From JBLXBZ01 sp048265185 (GTDB lineage: Bacteria; Pseudomonadota; Alphaproteobacteria; Rhizobiales; Stappiaceae), in assembly GCA_048265185.1 (NCBI GenBank), contig JBLXBZ010000002.1:685089-749088 (forward strand): a DNA stretch of 64,000 nucleotides. The letters run 5' to 3'. Of the stretch, positions 9,260 to 18,662 are shown piece by piece. The position numbers were made by a program, and so were the translations under genes. Under the pieces are notes generated by a model. That model worked only from the letters and a program-made list of their open reading frames with translations, was not told the DNA's origin and made no database searches. Within the stretch, counting starts at the first letter, position 1; every line of letters begins with the position of its first letter.

Positions 9260-10084
9260 GTGTCGCAAGACTTTTCTCTGAAATTGTGGGGCGTGCGGGG
9301 GTCAACGCCAACGCCTTACGCTGGAAATCTTCGCTATGGCGGGGAAACGACTTCCATGGAGATTCGGGCGGGCGACGAGCTTGTTTTGATAGACTGCGGC
9401 ACGGGGGCGAGAAATCTGGGCGTTGAGCTGGCCGCTCAGCCGCCGCGTGAGTTTGATCTCCTTTTCACCCATACGCACCTTGACCACATCAGCGGATTGC
9501 CCTTTTTTCCACCGGCATATGACGGACGGTTTGATATAACGGCTTGGGCTGGGCATTTCACCGGGCAAAAAGGATTGGCCGATATCATTTGCCGCATCAT
9601 GTCGCCGCCAATTTTTCCTGTCGCCGTCAATACTCTGAAAGCTGTTTCTTTTCGTAGCTTCTCCGCAGGTCAGACGTTGCCGCGTGATGGCGATCTGGTG
9701 ATTAAGACGGTGCGGCTGAACCATCCGGGCGGGGCGTGCGGCTACCGGTTGGAATATGCTGAAAGGTCAATTTGTATAATCACGGATCATGAGCATGGGA
9801 ATGAAAAGATAGACGCGTCCGTACGTGAGTTCGTGAAAGACGCTGACATTATGATCTATGACGCCATGTTCACCGATGATGAATATGCGCAATACAAAGG
9901 TTGGGGGCACTCCACCTGGCAAAAGGGAGTGGAGCTTGCTCTTCTCGCAAACGTGAAAATTCCTGTATTGTTTCATCATGATCCAAGGCGTGATGATGAT
10001 GCGCTTGACGCGATCGGTGCGGCGGCGCGCGAACGGCACGCCGGGGCGCTGGTGGCGGCGGAGGGGATGGTTCTCGTTCCGTAA
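9260..10084 (+). CDS. Metallo-beta-lactamase-fold hydrolase, possible cyclic nucleotide phosphodiesterase
   Basis: About 275 residues. The family mark WGVRGSTPTP lies at the N-terminus, followed by a GGETTS segment, LIDCGTGARNLG and the metal motif THTHLDH near residue 75. Further metal ligands appear in LNHPGGACGYR, TDHEHG and FHHDP. This branch of the fold includes cyclic-nucleotide phosphodiesterases and related phosphodiesterases, so hydrolysis of the cAMP made by the cyclase downstream is a reasonable inference, not a proven role. The start is uncertain: GTG 9260 has GGAG at 9250-9253 with 6-base spacing; ATG 9254 and TTG 9248 are alternatives without good spacing. Confidence 0.82.
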   Translation: MSQDFSLKLWGVRGSTPTPYAGNLRYGGETTSMEIRAGDELVLIDCGTGARNLGVELAAQPPREFDLLFTHTHLDHISGLPFFPPAYDGRFDITAWAGHFTGQKGLADIICRIMSPPIFPVAVNTLKAVSFRSFSAGQTLPRDGDLVIKTVRLNHPGGACGYRLEYAERSICIITDHEHGNEKIDASVREFVKDADIMIYDAMFTDDEYAQYKGWGHSTWQKGVELALLANVKIPVLFHHDPRRDDDALDAIGAAARERHAGALVAAEGMVLVP

Positions 10085-10175
10085 GCGGCTTGTCTCATGG
10101 GTCGTTCAAGCCGGGAATCGAGCTGGATCAGGTTTGCGCGTAGCGGAGCCTTGACCATGATGAAGGCGCTTGTGA

Positions 10176-11570
10176 ATGACTAGTCTTCGGGGAGGCTCTG
10201 ATCAGCGCCGTGGCAAGGGGGGCTTCAGGGTGACTAGCGCGGCGCGCCGGCTTGGCCTCAATATGGATTTTGATGGCGTTCCTGAGCGTGTTCATGCGGA
10301 AATTCGGAAACGCGAAACTGTTTCAGAAAGGTTGATCGGCTGGATACAGCTTGGCGTCGTCTTGTTTTTCACGGGGCTTTACACGCTGGCGCCGCGTGCG
10401 GAAGGAGGTGAGGGATTTAATTTCGTTCCCTTTGCGCTGGCTGCCTATATCGTTTTTACAGTGGCGCGGTTGCTTCTATCCTATCGTAGGGAGCTTCCTT
10501 CTTGGTATTTGATCCTTTCTATTTTCGTCGATATGGCCTTGTTATGTGGGCTAATCTTCTCTTTTCATATTCAATATGATCAACCGGCGACCTTTTATTT
10601 GAAAACGCCGACCTTGATGTATGTGTTTATATTCATCAGTTTGCGCGCGTTGCGCTTTGATCCACGTTTTGTTTTGATTTCCGGGCTGGTGGGCGCCGCT
10701 GGCTGGATTTTTCTGGTTCTTTACGCTGTAACCTCGCAGATGAACCACATGTATGTCACGCGAAACTATGTGGAGTATCTAACCTCTAACGCTATTTTGC
10801 TCGGGGCGGAGCTGGATAAGACTATCGTCATTTTGGGGGTGACCATGATCTTGTCCATTGCTCTTTATAGAGGCAGGACGATGCTTTTCGCAGCTGTGCG
10901 GGATCAGGCGGCGGCTGCGGATTTGCGCCGATTTTTCGCTCCGGAAGTGGCTCGTTCAATTGTCGATTCAGAAGAAGCGCCCAACTCGGGAGAGGGGCGC
11001 GTGGTCGACGCGGCGATTATGTTCGTGGATATTCGCGGTTTCACGCATGTGGCGGAGAACTCTTCTCCTGAAGTAGTTTTGTCAGTGTTGGCTCACTATC
11101 AGAGAGTTGTTTCAAGTTGTATTGAGGAGAATGGCGGACGGATTGATAAATATCTGGGAGATGGGGTGCTGGCGACCTTCGGAGCGGTGGCGTCTTCGCC
11201 TTGCTATGCGGCGGATGGTCTTCGCGCCGCGCGTGAAATAGTGCGTCAGCTTGAGGCCGAGAAATTTGTTTTTCAGGATTTAGGGTGGCCGGCGCCGCTT
11301 TCCTTTGGCGTCGCCGTCGCCAGCGGTTCCGTGACGACCGGGGTTGTGGGGACGCGGGAGCGTCTAGAGTTCACGGTTATCGGCAATGCGGTGAACCGGG
11401 CGGCGAAGCTGGAGGCTGAGAATAAAATGCAATCCACCCGTGCATTGACGGATCTGGCCACGTTTGAGATGGCTGTATCGCAAGGTTACGATGGAGAAAT
11501 GATAGAGCGGCGCGACGGGGTCAGAGTTTCGGGTGTTGCGGGGCCGGTGAATCTTGTCGTTCTTGGCTGA
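10176..11570 (+). CDS. Membrane-bound class III adenylate/guanylate cyclase
   Basis: 464 residues from ATG 10176. About six hydrophobic helices lie between residues 55 and 232, followed by a class III cyclase domain (about 275-430). Metal-binding Asp is in FVDIRGF (285) and in DKYLGDG (329); the DK of the latter matches the adenine-selecting region. The TVIGNAVNRAAKLE segment carries the catalytic Asn; the position often held by the transition-state Arg is Lys, as in many rhizobial cyclases. It probably makes cAMP in response to a membrane signal. It closes the ABC/cNMP-binding/hydrolase set. GTG 10230, with a G-rich site 7 bases upstream, is an alternative start that would drop 18 poorly structured residues. 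Confidence 0.9.
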   Translation: MTSLRGGSDQRRGKGGFRVTSAARRLGLNMDFDGVPERVHAEIRKRETVSERLIGWIQLGVVLFFTGLYTLAPRAEGGEGFNFVPFALAAYIVFTVARLLLSYRRELPSWYLILSIFVDMALLCGLIFSFHIQYDQPATFYLKTPTLMYVFIFISLRALRFDPRFVLISGLVGAAGWIFLVLYAVTSQMNHMYVTRNYVEYLTSNAILLGAELDKTIVILGVTMILSIALYRGRTMLFAAVRDQAAAADLRRFFAPEVARSIVDSEEAPNSGEGRVVDAAIMFVDIRGFTHVAENSSPEVVLSVLAHYQRVVSSCIEENGGRIDKYLGDGVLATFGAVASSPCYAADGLRAAREIVRQLEAEKFVFQDLGWPAPLSFGVAVASGSVTTGVVGTRERLEFTVIGNAVNRAAKLEAENKMQSTRALTDLATFEMAVSQGYDGEMIERRDGVRVSGVAGPVNLVVLG

Positions 11571-11638
11571 GTTGAATGAAAACTCGATAAGGGAGTTTGA
11601 GCCCTTGAAGGGCGCCTATCGAAGTTGGGAGGAAATAC

Positions 11639-12406
11639 ATGAAACTAGGTGAGAATATCGCTGCGGTCGTCACGGGCGGCGCGTCAGGACTGGGAGCGGC
11701 CACAGCGCGCCGTTTGGCGGGATTCGGCGTGAAGGTGACTTTATTCGACATGAATGTCGCCGCCGGCGAAGCGGTTGCTGCTGAAGTCGGCGGACAGTTC
11801 GTCGCTGTTGACGTGACGAATGAGGATAGCGTCGCAGCCGGTTTTGAAGGGGCGCGCGCTCGGTTTGGTCAGGAGCGGATTTTGGTGAATTGCGCCGGCA
11901 TTGCGCCGGCGGCGAAAACCACATCGCGAGGAGAGCCCCATTCCATGGCGCTGTTCGAGAAAGTGATCGCCGTTAATCTGGTCGGTTCCTTCCGCTGCAT
12001 GGCTCATAGTTCAACTGGCATGGCGGGGCTTGAGCCGCTCACGGAGGACGGCGAGCGCGGCGTGATCGTCTCCACGGCCTCTGTCGCAGCTTTCGACGGG
12101 CAGGTCGGACAGGCGGCCTATGCGGCGTCAAAGGGGGGCGTTGCTGCTCTTACGTTGCCGGTGGCGCGGGATTTGGCGAAGTCGGGCGTGCGGGTGATGA
12201 CTATCGCGCCGGGATTGTTTGAAACGCCTATGTTGCTTGGTTTGCCGCAAGAGGTGCAGGATTCGCTTGGCGCGCAGGCGCCGTTTCCCTCTCGTTTGGG
12301 CAAAGCGGAGGAATATGCGCAGTTGGTTCAGTCTATTTGCGAGAACGGCATGTTGAACGGCGAGACAATACGCCTCGACGGCGCTATTCGCATGCAGCCG
12401 AGATAA
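11639..12406 (+). CDS. SDR family 3-hydroxyacyl-CoA dehydrogenase type 2-like
   Basis: 255 residues, the normal length of a classical short-chain dehydrogenase. The NAD-binding loop is TGGASGLG (12-19), NCAGIAP lies near 90, and the catalytic pair is in YAASK near 163-167, with the Ser about 13 residues earlier (STAS). The sequence resembles the HSD10/3-hydroxyacyl-CoA dehydrogenase type II group that oxidises 3-hydroxyacyl-CoA, including 2-methyl-3-hydroxybutyryl-CoA of isoleucine breakdown. A good ribosome site (gggaggaa) precedes ATG 11639. It stands alone, ending in a strong terminator shared with ilvD. Substrate is inferred from the family. Confidence 0.85.
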   Translation: MKLGENIAAVVTGGASGLGAATARRLAGFGVKVTLFDMNVAAGEAVAAEVGGQFVAVDVTNEDSVAAGFEGARARFGQERILVNCAGIAPAAKTTSRGEPHSMALFEKVIAVNLVGSFRCMAHSSTGMAGLEPLTEDGERGVIVSTASVAAFDGQVGQAAYAASKGGVAALTLPVARDLAKSGVRVMTIAPGLFETPMLLGLPQEVQDSLGAQAPFPSRLGKAEEYAQLVQSICENGMLNGETIRLDGAIRMQPR

Positions 12407-12472
12407 GGCGGCGAAGACCAATAAGAGACGTTCAACTAATAAGGGTCGGCATATGAGAAAAGCCGGCATATG

Positions 12473-12501
12473 AAAAGGGCCGGAGTTGATCCGGCCCTTT
12501 T
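12473..12501. terminator. Bidirectional rho-independent terminator
   Basis: Perfect inverted repeat AAAAGGGCCGG-agttgat-CCGGCCCTTTT between the convergent SDR and ilvD genes. Each strand ends the hairpin in a T-tract, so it can stop both transcripts. Just before it lie two copies of CGGCATATGA (12447-12473 region), of no evident meaning. Confidence 0.9.
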
Positions 12502-12525
12502 CCTTTTCGTGTTTATTCGATTGAG

Positions 12526-14373
12526 CTATTTGACTTCGCGCACGGCGCCGCGCGCCGCGGAGGTGGTCAACGCGGCATAAGCTTTCAGCGCCGTGGTGAC
12601 TTTGCGCGCGCGCGGCGCCGCAGGCTTCCAAGCGTCAGCGCCTTTGGCTTCCATGACCGTGCGGCGACGGGCCAGTTCTTCGTCGCTGAGGTCCACCTTC
12701 ATGATCCGGTTTGGAATGTCGATGACGATCATGTCGCCTTCCTCCACCAAACCGATGGCGCCGCCTTCGGCCGCTTCCGGCGAAATGTGACCGATCGACA
12801 GTCCCGAAGAACCGCCGGAGAAGCGGCCATCCGTAATCAGAGCGCAGGCTTTGCCCAACCCCTTAGACTTGAGGTAACTGGTTGGGTAGAGCATTTCCTG
12901 CATGCCAGGACCGCCGCGCGGCCCTTCATAGCGGATCAGGACCACGTCGCCCTCTTTCACCTTTCCAGTCAAAATGTCGCTGACGGCGGCGTCTTGACTT
13001 TCAAAGATGCGGGCGGGGCCGGAGAATTTTAAAATGCTCTCGTCAACGCCGGCCGTTTTGACGATACAGCCGTCGAGGGCGATATTGCCGAAGAGAACCG
13101 CCAGACCCCCGTCCTTGGAGAAAGCATGCTCCTTTGCCCGAATAACGCCTTTTTCTCTGTCCAGATCCACGCCTTCGGGATAACGACGACTTTGCGAAAA
13201 GGCCGTCTGGGTGGGAACGCCGCCGGGAGCGGCAGAGAAAAACGTGTGCAGGCTTTCGCTCTTGTTTCGGCGAACGTCCCATTTTTCTAGAGCCTTCGCC
13301 AATGTTCCGGAATGAATGGAGCCGGTGGAGGTGTCGAGCAAGCCTGCGCGGTCCAACTCGCCCAAAATACCGAATATGCCGCCAGCCCGGTGAACATCCT
13401 CCATGTGAACGTCGGGAACGGCGGGGGCGACTTTACAAAGCACCGGCACGTTGCGCGACAACTTGTCAATGTCATCCATCTTGAAATCGACTTCGCCTTC
13501 ATAGGCGGCTGCCAGAAGATGCAAAACCGTGTTGGTCGAGCCTCCCATGGCGATGTCTAGCGTCATAGCGTTGGAGAAGGCTTCAAAAGTGGCGATGCTG
13601 CGCGGCAGAACGCTGGCGTCATCCTGTTCGTAGTAACGCCGCGCGAGATCGACGATCAAATGACCGGCTTCGACGAAAAGGCGCTCACGGTCGCCATGGG
13701 TCGCTAGCGTGGATCCGTTTCCTGGGAGCGCAAGGCCTAGCGCCTCGGTCAGGCAGTTCATGGAGTTGGCGGTGAACATACCCGAGCAAGAACCGCAAGT
13801 CGGGCAGGCGGAGCGCTCGATAGCTTCCACGTCTACGTCGGATATGCGGTCGTCGGCGGCGGCGACCATGGCGTCGACGAGGTCGAGCGACTTTTCCTTA
13901 CCGTTTTCAAGAATGACTTTGCCGGCCTCCATGGGGCCGCCGGAGACGAAAACGACCGGTATATTCAGACGCATGGCCGCCATCAGCATTCCGGGCGTGA
14001 TCTTGTCACAGTTGGAAATGCAGACCATGGCGTCGGCGCAGTGGGCGTTGACCATATATTCCACGCTGTCGGCGATGATCTCGCGCGAGGGCAGGGAATA
14101 GAGCATTCCATCATGACCCATGGCGATGCCGTCGTCCACGGCGATGGTGTTGAACTCTTTGGCGACGCCGCCAGCTTTTTCAACTTCGCGTGCGACGAGC
14201 TGACCAAGGTCTTTTAGGTGAACGTGACCTGGAACGAATTGGGTGAAGGAATTGACGATGGCGATAATCGGCTTGCCAAAGTCGCCGTCTTTCATACCCG
14301 TTGCGCGCCACAGGCCGCGCGCGCCCGCCATATTGCGGCCGTGTGTGGAAGTTCGCGAGCGATAGGCTGGCAT
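12526..14373 (-). CDS. ilvD: Dihydroxy-acid dehydratase
   Basis: 615 residues from the MPAYRS start, which matches the N-terminus of E. coli type IlvD and has GAGGAAAA just upstream; an in-frame ATG four codons earlier is less likely. It converts 2,3-dihydroxy-isovalerate and 2,3-dihydroxy-3-methylvalerate to the 2-oxo acids of valine and isoleucine synthesis. Iron-sulfur cysteines are visible in CISNCDK near residue 120 and PTCGSCSGM near 195. [19 protein letters not shown] near the C-terminus is the family signature. The long form of about 615 residues is the E. coli-like [4Fe-4S] class. It appears monocistronic. Confidence 0.98.
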   Translation of the reverse strand: MPAYRSRTSTHGRNMAGARGLWRATGMKDGDFGKPIIAIVNSFTQFVPGHVHLKDLGQLVAREVEKAGGVAKEFNTIAVDDGIAMGHDGMLYSLPSREIIADSVEYMVNAHCADAMVCISNCDKITPGMLMAAMRLNIPVVFVSGGPMEAGKVILENGKEKSLDLVDAMVAAADDRISDVDVEAIERSACPTCGSCSGMFTANSMNCLTEALGLALPGNGSTLATHGDRERLFVEAGHLIVDLARRYYEQDDASVLPRSIATFEAFSNAMTLDIAMGGSTNTVLHLLAAAYEGEVDFKMDDIDKLSRNVPVLCKVAPAVPDVHMEDVHRAGGIFGILGELDRAGLLDTSTGSIHSGTLAKALEKWDVRRNKSESLHTFFSAAPGGVPTQTAFSQSRRYPEGVDLDREKGVIRAKEHAFSKDGGLAVLFGNIALDGCIVKTAGVDESILKFSGPARIFESQDAAVSDILTGKVKEGDVVLIRYEGPRGGPGMQEMLYPTSYLKSKGLGKACALITDGRFSGGSSGLSIGHISPEAAEGGAIGLVEEGDMIVIDIPNRIMKVDLSDEELARRRTVMEAKGADAWKPAAPRARKVTTALKAYAALTTSAARGAVREVK

Positions 14374-14540
14374 AGTTTTCCTCATTTGTTGGTTTTGGCC
14401 GGATTTTCGAAATCCAGCGGATCTTCTTGACCTTTTCGCAGTTTCATGTCGCCGTGAAAAGCCCTTTAACTAAGAAGATTACAAAATGAGGGTGGTTTGC
14501 AATGCGAAAAATACTGAACTGGCGACTCAGCAGAAAAAAC

Positions 14541-15086
14541 TTAGCGGCAGCGGCGGGAATTGGCCGAGAGAATATCGTCGCCGTTTCCGTTTGATACGAT
14601 GGCTGAAGAGCGGCAAGAGTTGATGGAATTGGTCGATCTTGGCGCGCCGGGAGCGGCGGGCGCGTCTGGCGTGCGCAGAACCCGGGGCGGGGGTCCCGCC
14701 ATGCAGCTGTCATAAGCCGATTGATATTTTGCTCGCCAATCTTCAGGATCCGGCTGCATCGAGTTGAGAACCGCCAAGGCTCCCAGCGCCCGCGCGCCGC
14801 GTTCAGCGCCGCGCGCCGACCAACCGTCCGGGCCAGGGCGGCGGCCGCCAAAGCCGCCGAGAACCGCGCCGTCCATGCCTCCGGCGACGGCCGCGTCATT
14901 GACGTCGGCGGGAGCTGCATTTTGATCGGCGTAATCCTTGGCGATGGCGCTGCATGATTCTGGAGATGGTGTGGAGTCAGCGGTGGCGGGAGCGGAGAAA
15001 ACCAAAAAAGCAAGCGCGATATAACGGCCAATTTGGCGATTAGCGCGTGCGACCATGGACGGTGGTGGGTAAAATCCCTGGGTCAT
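14541..15086 (-). CDS. Small exported protein of unknown function
   Basis: About 181 residues from ATG 15086, which has GGAG seven bases upstream. A signal peptide is likely: a basic stretch (RANRQIGR) precedes a hydrophobic core and an APATADS cleavage region. The mature part has a cysteine near CSAIAKDYADQN, a glycine-rich stretch in the middle (GGMDGAVLGGFGGRR) that could be a short glycine zipper, the W-x3-Y-x3-Y-x2-CM pattern, and a Pro/Ala-rich then Ser/Asn-rich tail. I do not recognise the family. Codon pattern and the signal peptide support a real gene. It lies upstream of ilvD on the same strand, about 170 bases away. Confidence 0.6.
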   Translation of the reverse strand: MTQGFYPPPSMVARANRQIGRYIALAFLVFSAPATADSTPSPESCSAIAKDYADQNAAPADVNDAAVAGGMDGAVLGGFGGRRPGPDGWSARGAERGARALGALAVLNSMQPDPEDWRAKYQSAYDSCMAGPPPRVLRTPDAPAAPGAPRSTNSINSCRSSAIVSNGNGDDILSANSRRCR

Positions 15087-15420
15087 CGCTTGCTCCAATT
15101 TGTCAATATTCGGATATTAGAACGTCAGTTTGTTTAGTCTATGCGCCCTGCGCGAAGCTGACCGGATGAAGCGGCGTCTGTTGGGGGGCACGGGCGGAAA
15201 GCGTGCTCTTGCGTATAGATATCGGGATAAAATGGCGTCTGTTGGGCAAGGTTGAAATCACGCGTTTCAACTGGGCCCGCTCCATGTAAAAGTGTTTCTC
15301 ATTATCAGAAGGGCTTCACAGGAGAGATATTTTAGATCTAAACTATCTTCGGAGCCAGAATCCACAATCGCCAAGAGCTTGAAGAAAAGCCGGGTGATCC
15401 TCAGAGGGGAAAATTAAAAA
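15087..15420. other. Intergenic region upstream of Liv-type operon
   Basis: 334 bases between the divergent exported-protein gene and the binding-protein gene. It holds two copies of GGCGTCTGTTGGG at 15173-15185 and 15234-15246 (61 bases apart), which could be regulator sites, and an AT-rich stretch before a clear ribosome site (cagagggg) at about 15400-15407. A 29-codon frame at 15166-15255 is not convincing. Confidence 0.35.
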
Positions 15421-16611
15421 ATGTGTTCAGTGATAAAAAATGCGGTGGCGGCGGGTTTGCTCGGTGCGAGTTGCCTGTCCGGCCTTGGGTTGGGGGTGAA
15501 CGTCGCCCATGCCGAGGATTTGAAGATCGGTTTTCTCGCCACTTTATCCGGCCCTCCGGCCGTGCTCGGCCAGCATATGCGCGACGGCTTTCTGCTGGGC
15601 GTAAAACAAGCCGACGGCAAGCTTGGCGGATTGGAAACGGAAGTTGTGGTCGTTGACGACGAGTTGAAGCCGGATGCGGCCTTGACCAAGGTTCAGGGGC
15701 TTTTGGAGCGTGACAAGGTCGATATGATGGCCGGCGTCGTGTTCTCCAACGTCATGATGGCTGTTTATAAGCCTATCACTCAATCCGAGACGATTTTCAT
15801 TGGCGGCAACGCCGGCCCGTCTCCGATCGCCGGTAAGGCGTGTTCGCCTTATTTCTTCTCCGCATCTTATCAAAACGATCAAAATCACGCGGTGATGGGG
15901 CAGCACGCCACTGACGCCGATTATAAACGCGTGTTCTTGATGGCGCCGAACTATCAGGCGGGGAAAGATTCTCTCGCCGGATTTAAGCGGTTCTACAAGG
16001 GCGAGGTCGTCGACGAGGTTTACACTCAGCTCGGACAGCTCGACTTCTCCGCCGAACTGGCGAAAATCGCCTCTGAAAAGCCGGACGCCGTTTTCGCCTT
16101 CATGCCTGGCGGCATGGGCGTCAATCTGGTGAAGCAATATCGCCAGGCGGGTCTTGCGGACACGGTGCCGTTTCTGTCAGCCTTCACCGTTGATGAAACC
16201 ACTTTGCCCGCGACGAAAGACGCGGCTGTAGGCATGTTCGCCGGCTCTGAATGGGCGCCCAATCTTGACAATGCCGCTAACAAGGAATTCGTCGCCGCTT
16301 TCGAAAAGGAATATGGTTACGCGCCTTCGCTTTATGCCGCGCAAGGCTATGACGCGGCGCAGTTGATTGATGGCGCGTTGAAAAAAGCAGGTGGAAAAGA
16401 GGACAAGGAAGCCTTGCTCGCGGCTTTGAAAGAAGCGCCTTTCGATAGCGTTCGCGGTGACTTCTCCTTCAACACCAATAACTTCCCCATTCAGGATTTC
16501 TATTTGGTGAAGGCGGTCAAGCGCGACGACGGAGCCTATGTGACCGAGGCCGTCGAAAAAGTGTTTGACGATCAGGCGGACGCTTATGTGTCTGAGTGCC
16601 GAATGAAATAA
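15421..16611 (+). CDS. Liv-type ABC transporter periplasmic binding protein
   Basis: 396 residues. A signal peptide (basic start, hydrophobic core, cleavage near NVAHAED) leads into KIGFLATLSGPPAVLGQ, the usual start of Leu/Ile/Val-type (Peripla_BP_6) binding proteins. The two-lobed fold runs to the end, with DDELKPDAA near residue 80 and QGYDAAQLI near 320. It captures a ligand in the periplasm for the permeases and ATPases that follow at 16748-20121. Homologues of this group bind branched-chain amino acids, amides or aromatic acids, so the substrate is not fixed. An AGAGGGG ribosome site supports the ATG at 15421. Confidence 0.92.
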   Translation: MCSVIKNAVAAGLLGASCLSGLGLGVNVAHAEDLKIGFLATLSGPPAVLGQHMRDGFLLGVKQADGKLGGLETEVVVVDDELKPDAALTKVQGLLERDKVDMMAGVVFSNVMMAVYKPITQSETIFIGGNAGPSPIAGKACSPYFFSASYQNDQNHAVMGQHATDADYKRVFLMAPNYQAGKDSLAGFKRFYKGEVVDEVYTQLGQLDFSAELAKIASEKPDAVFAFMPGGMGVNLVKQYRQAGLADTVPFLSAFTVDETTLPATKDAAVGMFAGSEWAPNLDNAANKEFVAAFEKEYGYAPSLYAAQGYDAAQLIDGALKKAGGKEDKEALLAALKEAPFDSVRGDFSFNTNNFPIQDFYLVKAVKRDDGAYVTEAVEKVFDDQADAYVSECRMK

Positions 16612-16747
16612 TTCGGACTAGGCGTCGTCGGCCCCGTGGCCGGCGGCGCATGATCTCTCCTCATCCTCGCGTTTTGATCTCGCGTCGTTCGCGGATCGAA
16701 CGCGCTATGAGGCCTATGTCTTTCCCTTAGATAAATGGGATGAGCCC

Positions 16748-17671
16748 TTGAGCGTGACCCTTCTCGCCGTGCAAACTTTGAATGGCCTTCAGCTCGGCAT
16801 TCTTTTGTTTCTTATCGCCGCCGGTTTGACGCTGGTTTTCGGCGTCATGGACTTCATCAATCTGGCCCATGGCGTTCAATATATGCTTGGCGCCTATCTG
16901 GCCGTTATGGCTTACAGCTGGACAGGCTCGTTCTGGGCCGCTCTTTTGATTGGGCTGATCCTTGCGTTGATCGTTGGATTGGCCCTTGAGGCGTTGATTT
17001 TTCGACACTTATACGATCGGGATCATCTCGATCAGGTTTTGGCGACATTTGGCGTCATCATGTTTTTGAACGAGGGCGTTAAGGTGGTCTGGGGCGCCGC
17101 GCCGCTGGCTCTTCCTATGCCGGATGCGTTGTCTGGTTCGATTGTTTTGATGGATGGGCTTTTATATCCGGTATTCCGAATTGCGCTGATCATGTCCGGT
17201 TTTGCCGTGGCGGCCTTGCTTTACGTTCTGGTGACGCGCACGCGCGCCGGGATGCTGGTGAGGGCGGGGGCGACCAACGCCCCTATGGTCTCGGCTCTTG
17301 GCGTTGATATTCGTCGGTTGTTCATGTTGGTTTTCGGTTTCGGCGCCATGTTGGCGGGTTTCGCCGGCATTATGGCCGCGCCGATTCTGGCGGTTGAGCC
17401 GGGCATGGGCGATAACCTGCTGATTCTCGCTTTCGTCGTGATCGTCATTGGCGGCATTGGTTCAATTAGAGGCGCATTCATGGCGGCTCTCATCATTGGT
17501 TTGGTTGACACGTTGGGGCGCAGTTTCGCCACTGACATTGCGCGTCTGGCGTTGCCTTCAAGCGCCGCCACTGACGTTGGGCCGGCAATCGCCTCGATGC
17601 TGATTTATATTTTGATGGCGGCCGTGTTGTTTTTCAGACCTAGCGGGTTGTTTCCCGTGCGTGCGGGGTGA
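16748..17671 (+). CDS. livH: Liv-type ABC transporter permease (LivH family)
   Basis: About 307 residues, almost wholly hydrophobic with about eight membrane helices. The N-terminal region GLTLVFGVMDFINLAHG (residues 27-43) is the LivH hallmark, and the C-terminal EAA-like loop is in IGGIGSIRGAF near residue 240. It forms half of the inner-membrane channel with the LivM-type protein downstream. There is no ATG near the start; TTG 16748 or GTG 16754 must be used, an ATG at 16739 being closed by a stop after three codons. A 136-base gap separates it from the binding-protein gene. Confidence 0.9.
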   Translation: MSVTLLAVQTLNGLQLGILLFLIAAGLTLVFGVMDFINLAHGVQYMLGAYLAVMAYSWTGSFWAALLIGLILALIVGLALEALIFRHLYDRDHLDQVLATFGVIMFLNEGVKVVWGAAPLALPMPDALSGSIVLMDGLLYPVFRIALIMSGFAVAALLYVLVTRTRAGMLVRAGATNAPMVSALGVDIRRLFMLVFGFGAMLAGFAGIMAAPILAVEPGMGDNLLILAFVVIVIGGIGSIRGAFMAALIIGLVDTLGRSFATDIARLALPSSAATDVGPAIASMLIYILMAAVLFFRPSGLFPVRAG

Positions 17672-17675
17672 TGAG

Positions 17676-18662
17676 ATGACTCAAGCAGCAATCCCAGAAA
17701 ATGACAGTCGGCGCGATCAGGTCAATCTTTGGCTTGGAGCGCTGACTTTTGCGGCGTTCGCTCTTCTCCCCGTCTTGGCGAATTGGTTGGATGACCGGTT
17801 CATCATTCTTTTCGCCACACGGATTTTGATTTTCTCCATAGCAGCGGTTTCATTGTCATTAATCTTGGGGTTCGGGGCGCTGGTGAGCTTTGGCCACGCC
17901 GCCTACCTGGGGCTTGGGGCTTACGCCGTTGGGATTTTGTCAGAGCATGGGGTGTGGGAGTTCTACTGGAGCTTTCCCGCCGCGCTTTTGGTTAGCGGTT
18001 TGTTTGCGCTTGTCACCGGGGCGATCAGTTTGAAAACCCGAGGCGTCTATTTCATCATGATCACGCTGGCTTTCGGACAAATGGCCTATTTTACCGCGAC
18101 GTCCCTTTCCGCTTATGGCGGCGACGATGGGTTGACCATGTGGGGGCGCACGGAAGTATTTGGCATGACGTTTTTGTCTGAGGCCGGACCCTTTTACTAT
18201 GTGGTTTTAGCGATTCTTCTTGGGGTGACGCTTCTATGCCGGGCGATTGTGAGATCGCGTTTCGGGCGGGTGTTGCGCGGCGCCAAGCAGAGCGAGAGTC
18301 GATTGCAGTCTATTGGCGTTGATCCTTACGCCTACCGGCTGGCGGCTTATGTGATCGCGGGGATGATTGCGGGGTTGGCCGGCGCGCTATTGGCGAATGC
18401 GACGGAGTTCGTCTCGCCCGCTTTCATGAATTGGCATCGCTCGGGCGAGTTGATCGTTATGGTGGTTCTTGGCGGTCTCGGCTCATTTATCGGCTCTATA
18501 TTGGGGGCGGTGAGCTATCTGATGTTGGAGGAGGTTCTCTCCCATTACACGCAGCATTGGCGTTTGATCTTTGGTCCGCTTCTGGTGTTGGTCGTTCTTT
18601 ATGGTCGCGGCGGCCTGGTTGGTTCGTTGCGCCGGATGTTTGATTCAAGGAGCGCCTCATGA
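17676..18662 (+). CDS. livM: Liv-type ABC transporter permease (LivM family)
   Basis: 328 residues from ATG 17676, preceded by a GGGGTGATGAG site that overlaps the stop of the LivH gene; a GTG at 17661 is a weaker choice. About nine hydrophobic helices are seen. GFGALVSFGHAAYLGLGAYA near residues 60-80 and the VVLGGLGSFIGSILGA loop near 265 are typical of LivM. It pairs with the LivH-type permease. Its last four bases overlap the first ATP-binding gene, as expected in a tightly coupled operon. Confidence 0.92.
   Translation: MTQAAIPENDSRRDQVNLWLGALTFAAFALLPVLANWLDDRFIILFATRILIFSIAAVSLSLILGFGALVSFGHAAYLGLGAYAVGILSEHGVWEFYWSFPAALLVSGLFALVTGAISLKTRGVYFIMITLAFGQMAYFTATSLSAYGGDDGLTMWGRTEVFGMTFLSEAGPFYYVVLAILLGVTLLCRAIVRSRFGRVLRGAKQSESRLQSIGVDPYAYRLAAYVIAGMIAGLAGALLANATEFVSPAFMNWHRSGELIVMVVLGGLGSFIGSILGAVSYLMLEEVLSHYTQHWRLIFGPLLVLVVLYGRGGLVGSLRRMFDSRSAS

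Noticed and set aside
12128..12631. Long antisense frame (167 codons) across the SDR gene and the end of ilvD
   Set aside because: It is the shadow of two well-supported genes and crosses a perfect terminator; Arg/His-rich composition with no family features.
15166..15255. 29-codon basic peptide frame upstream of the Liv-type importer
   Set aside because: No ribosome site and no run of regulatory codons that would make it a leader peptide.
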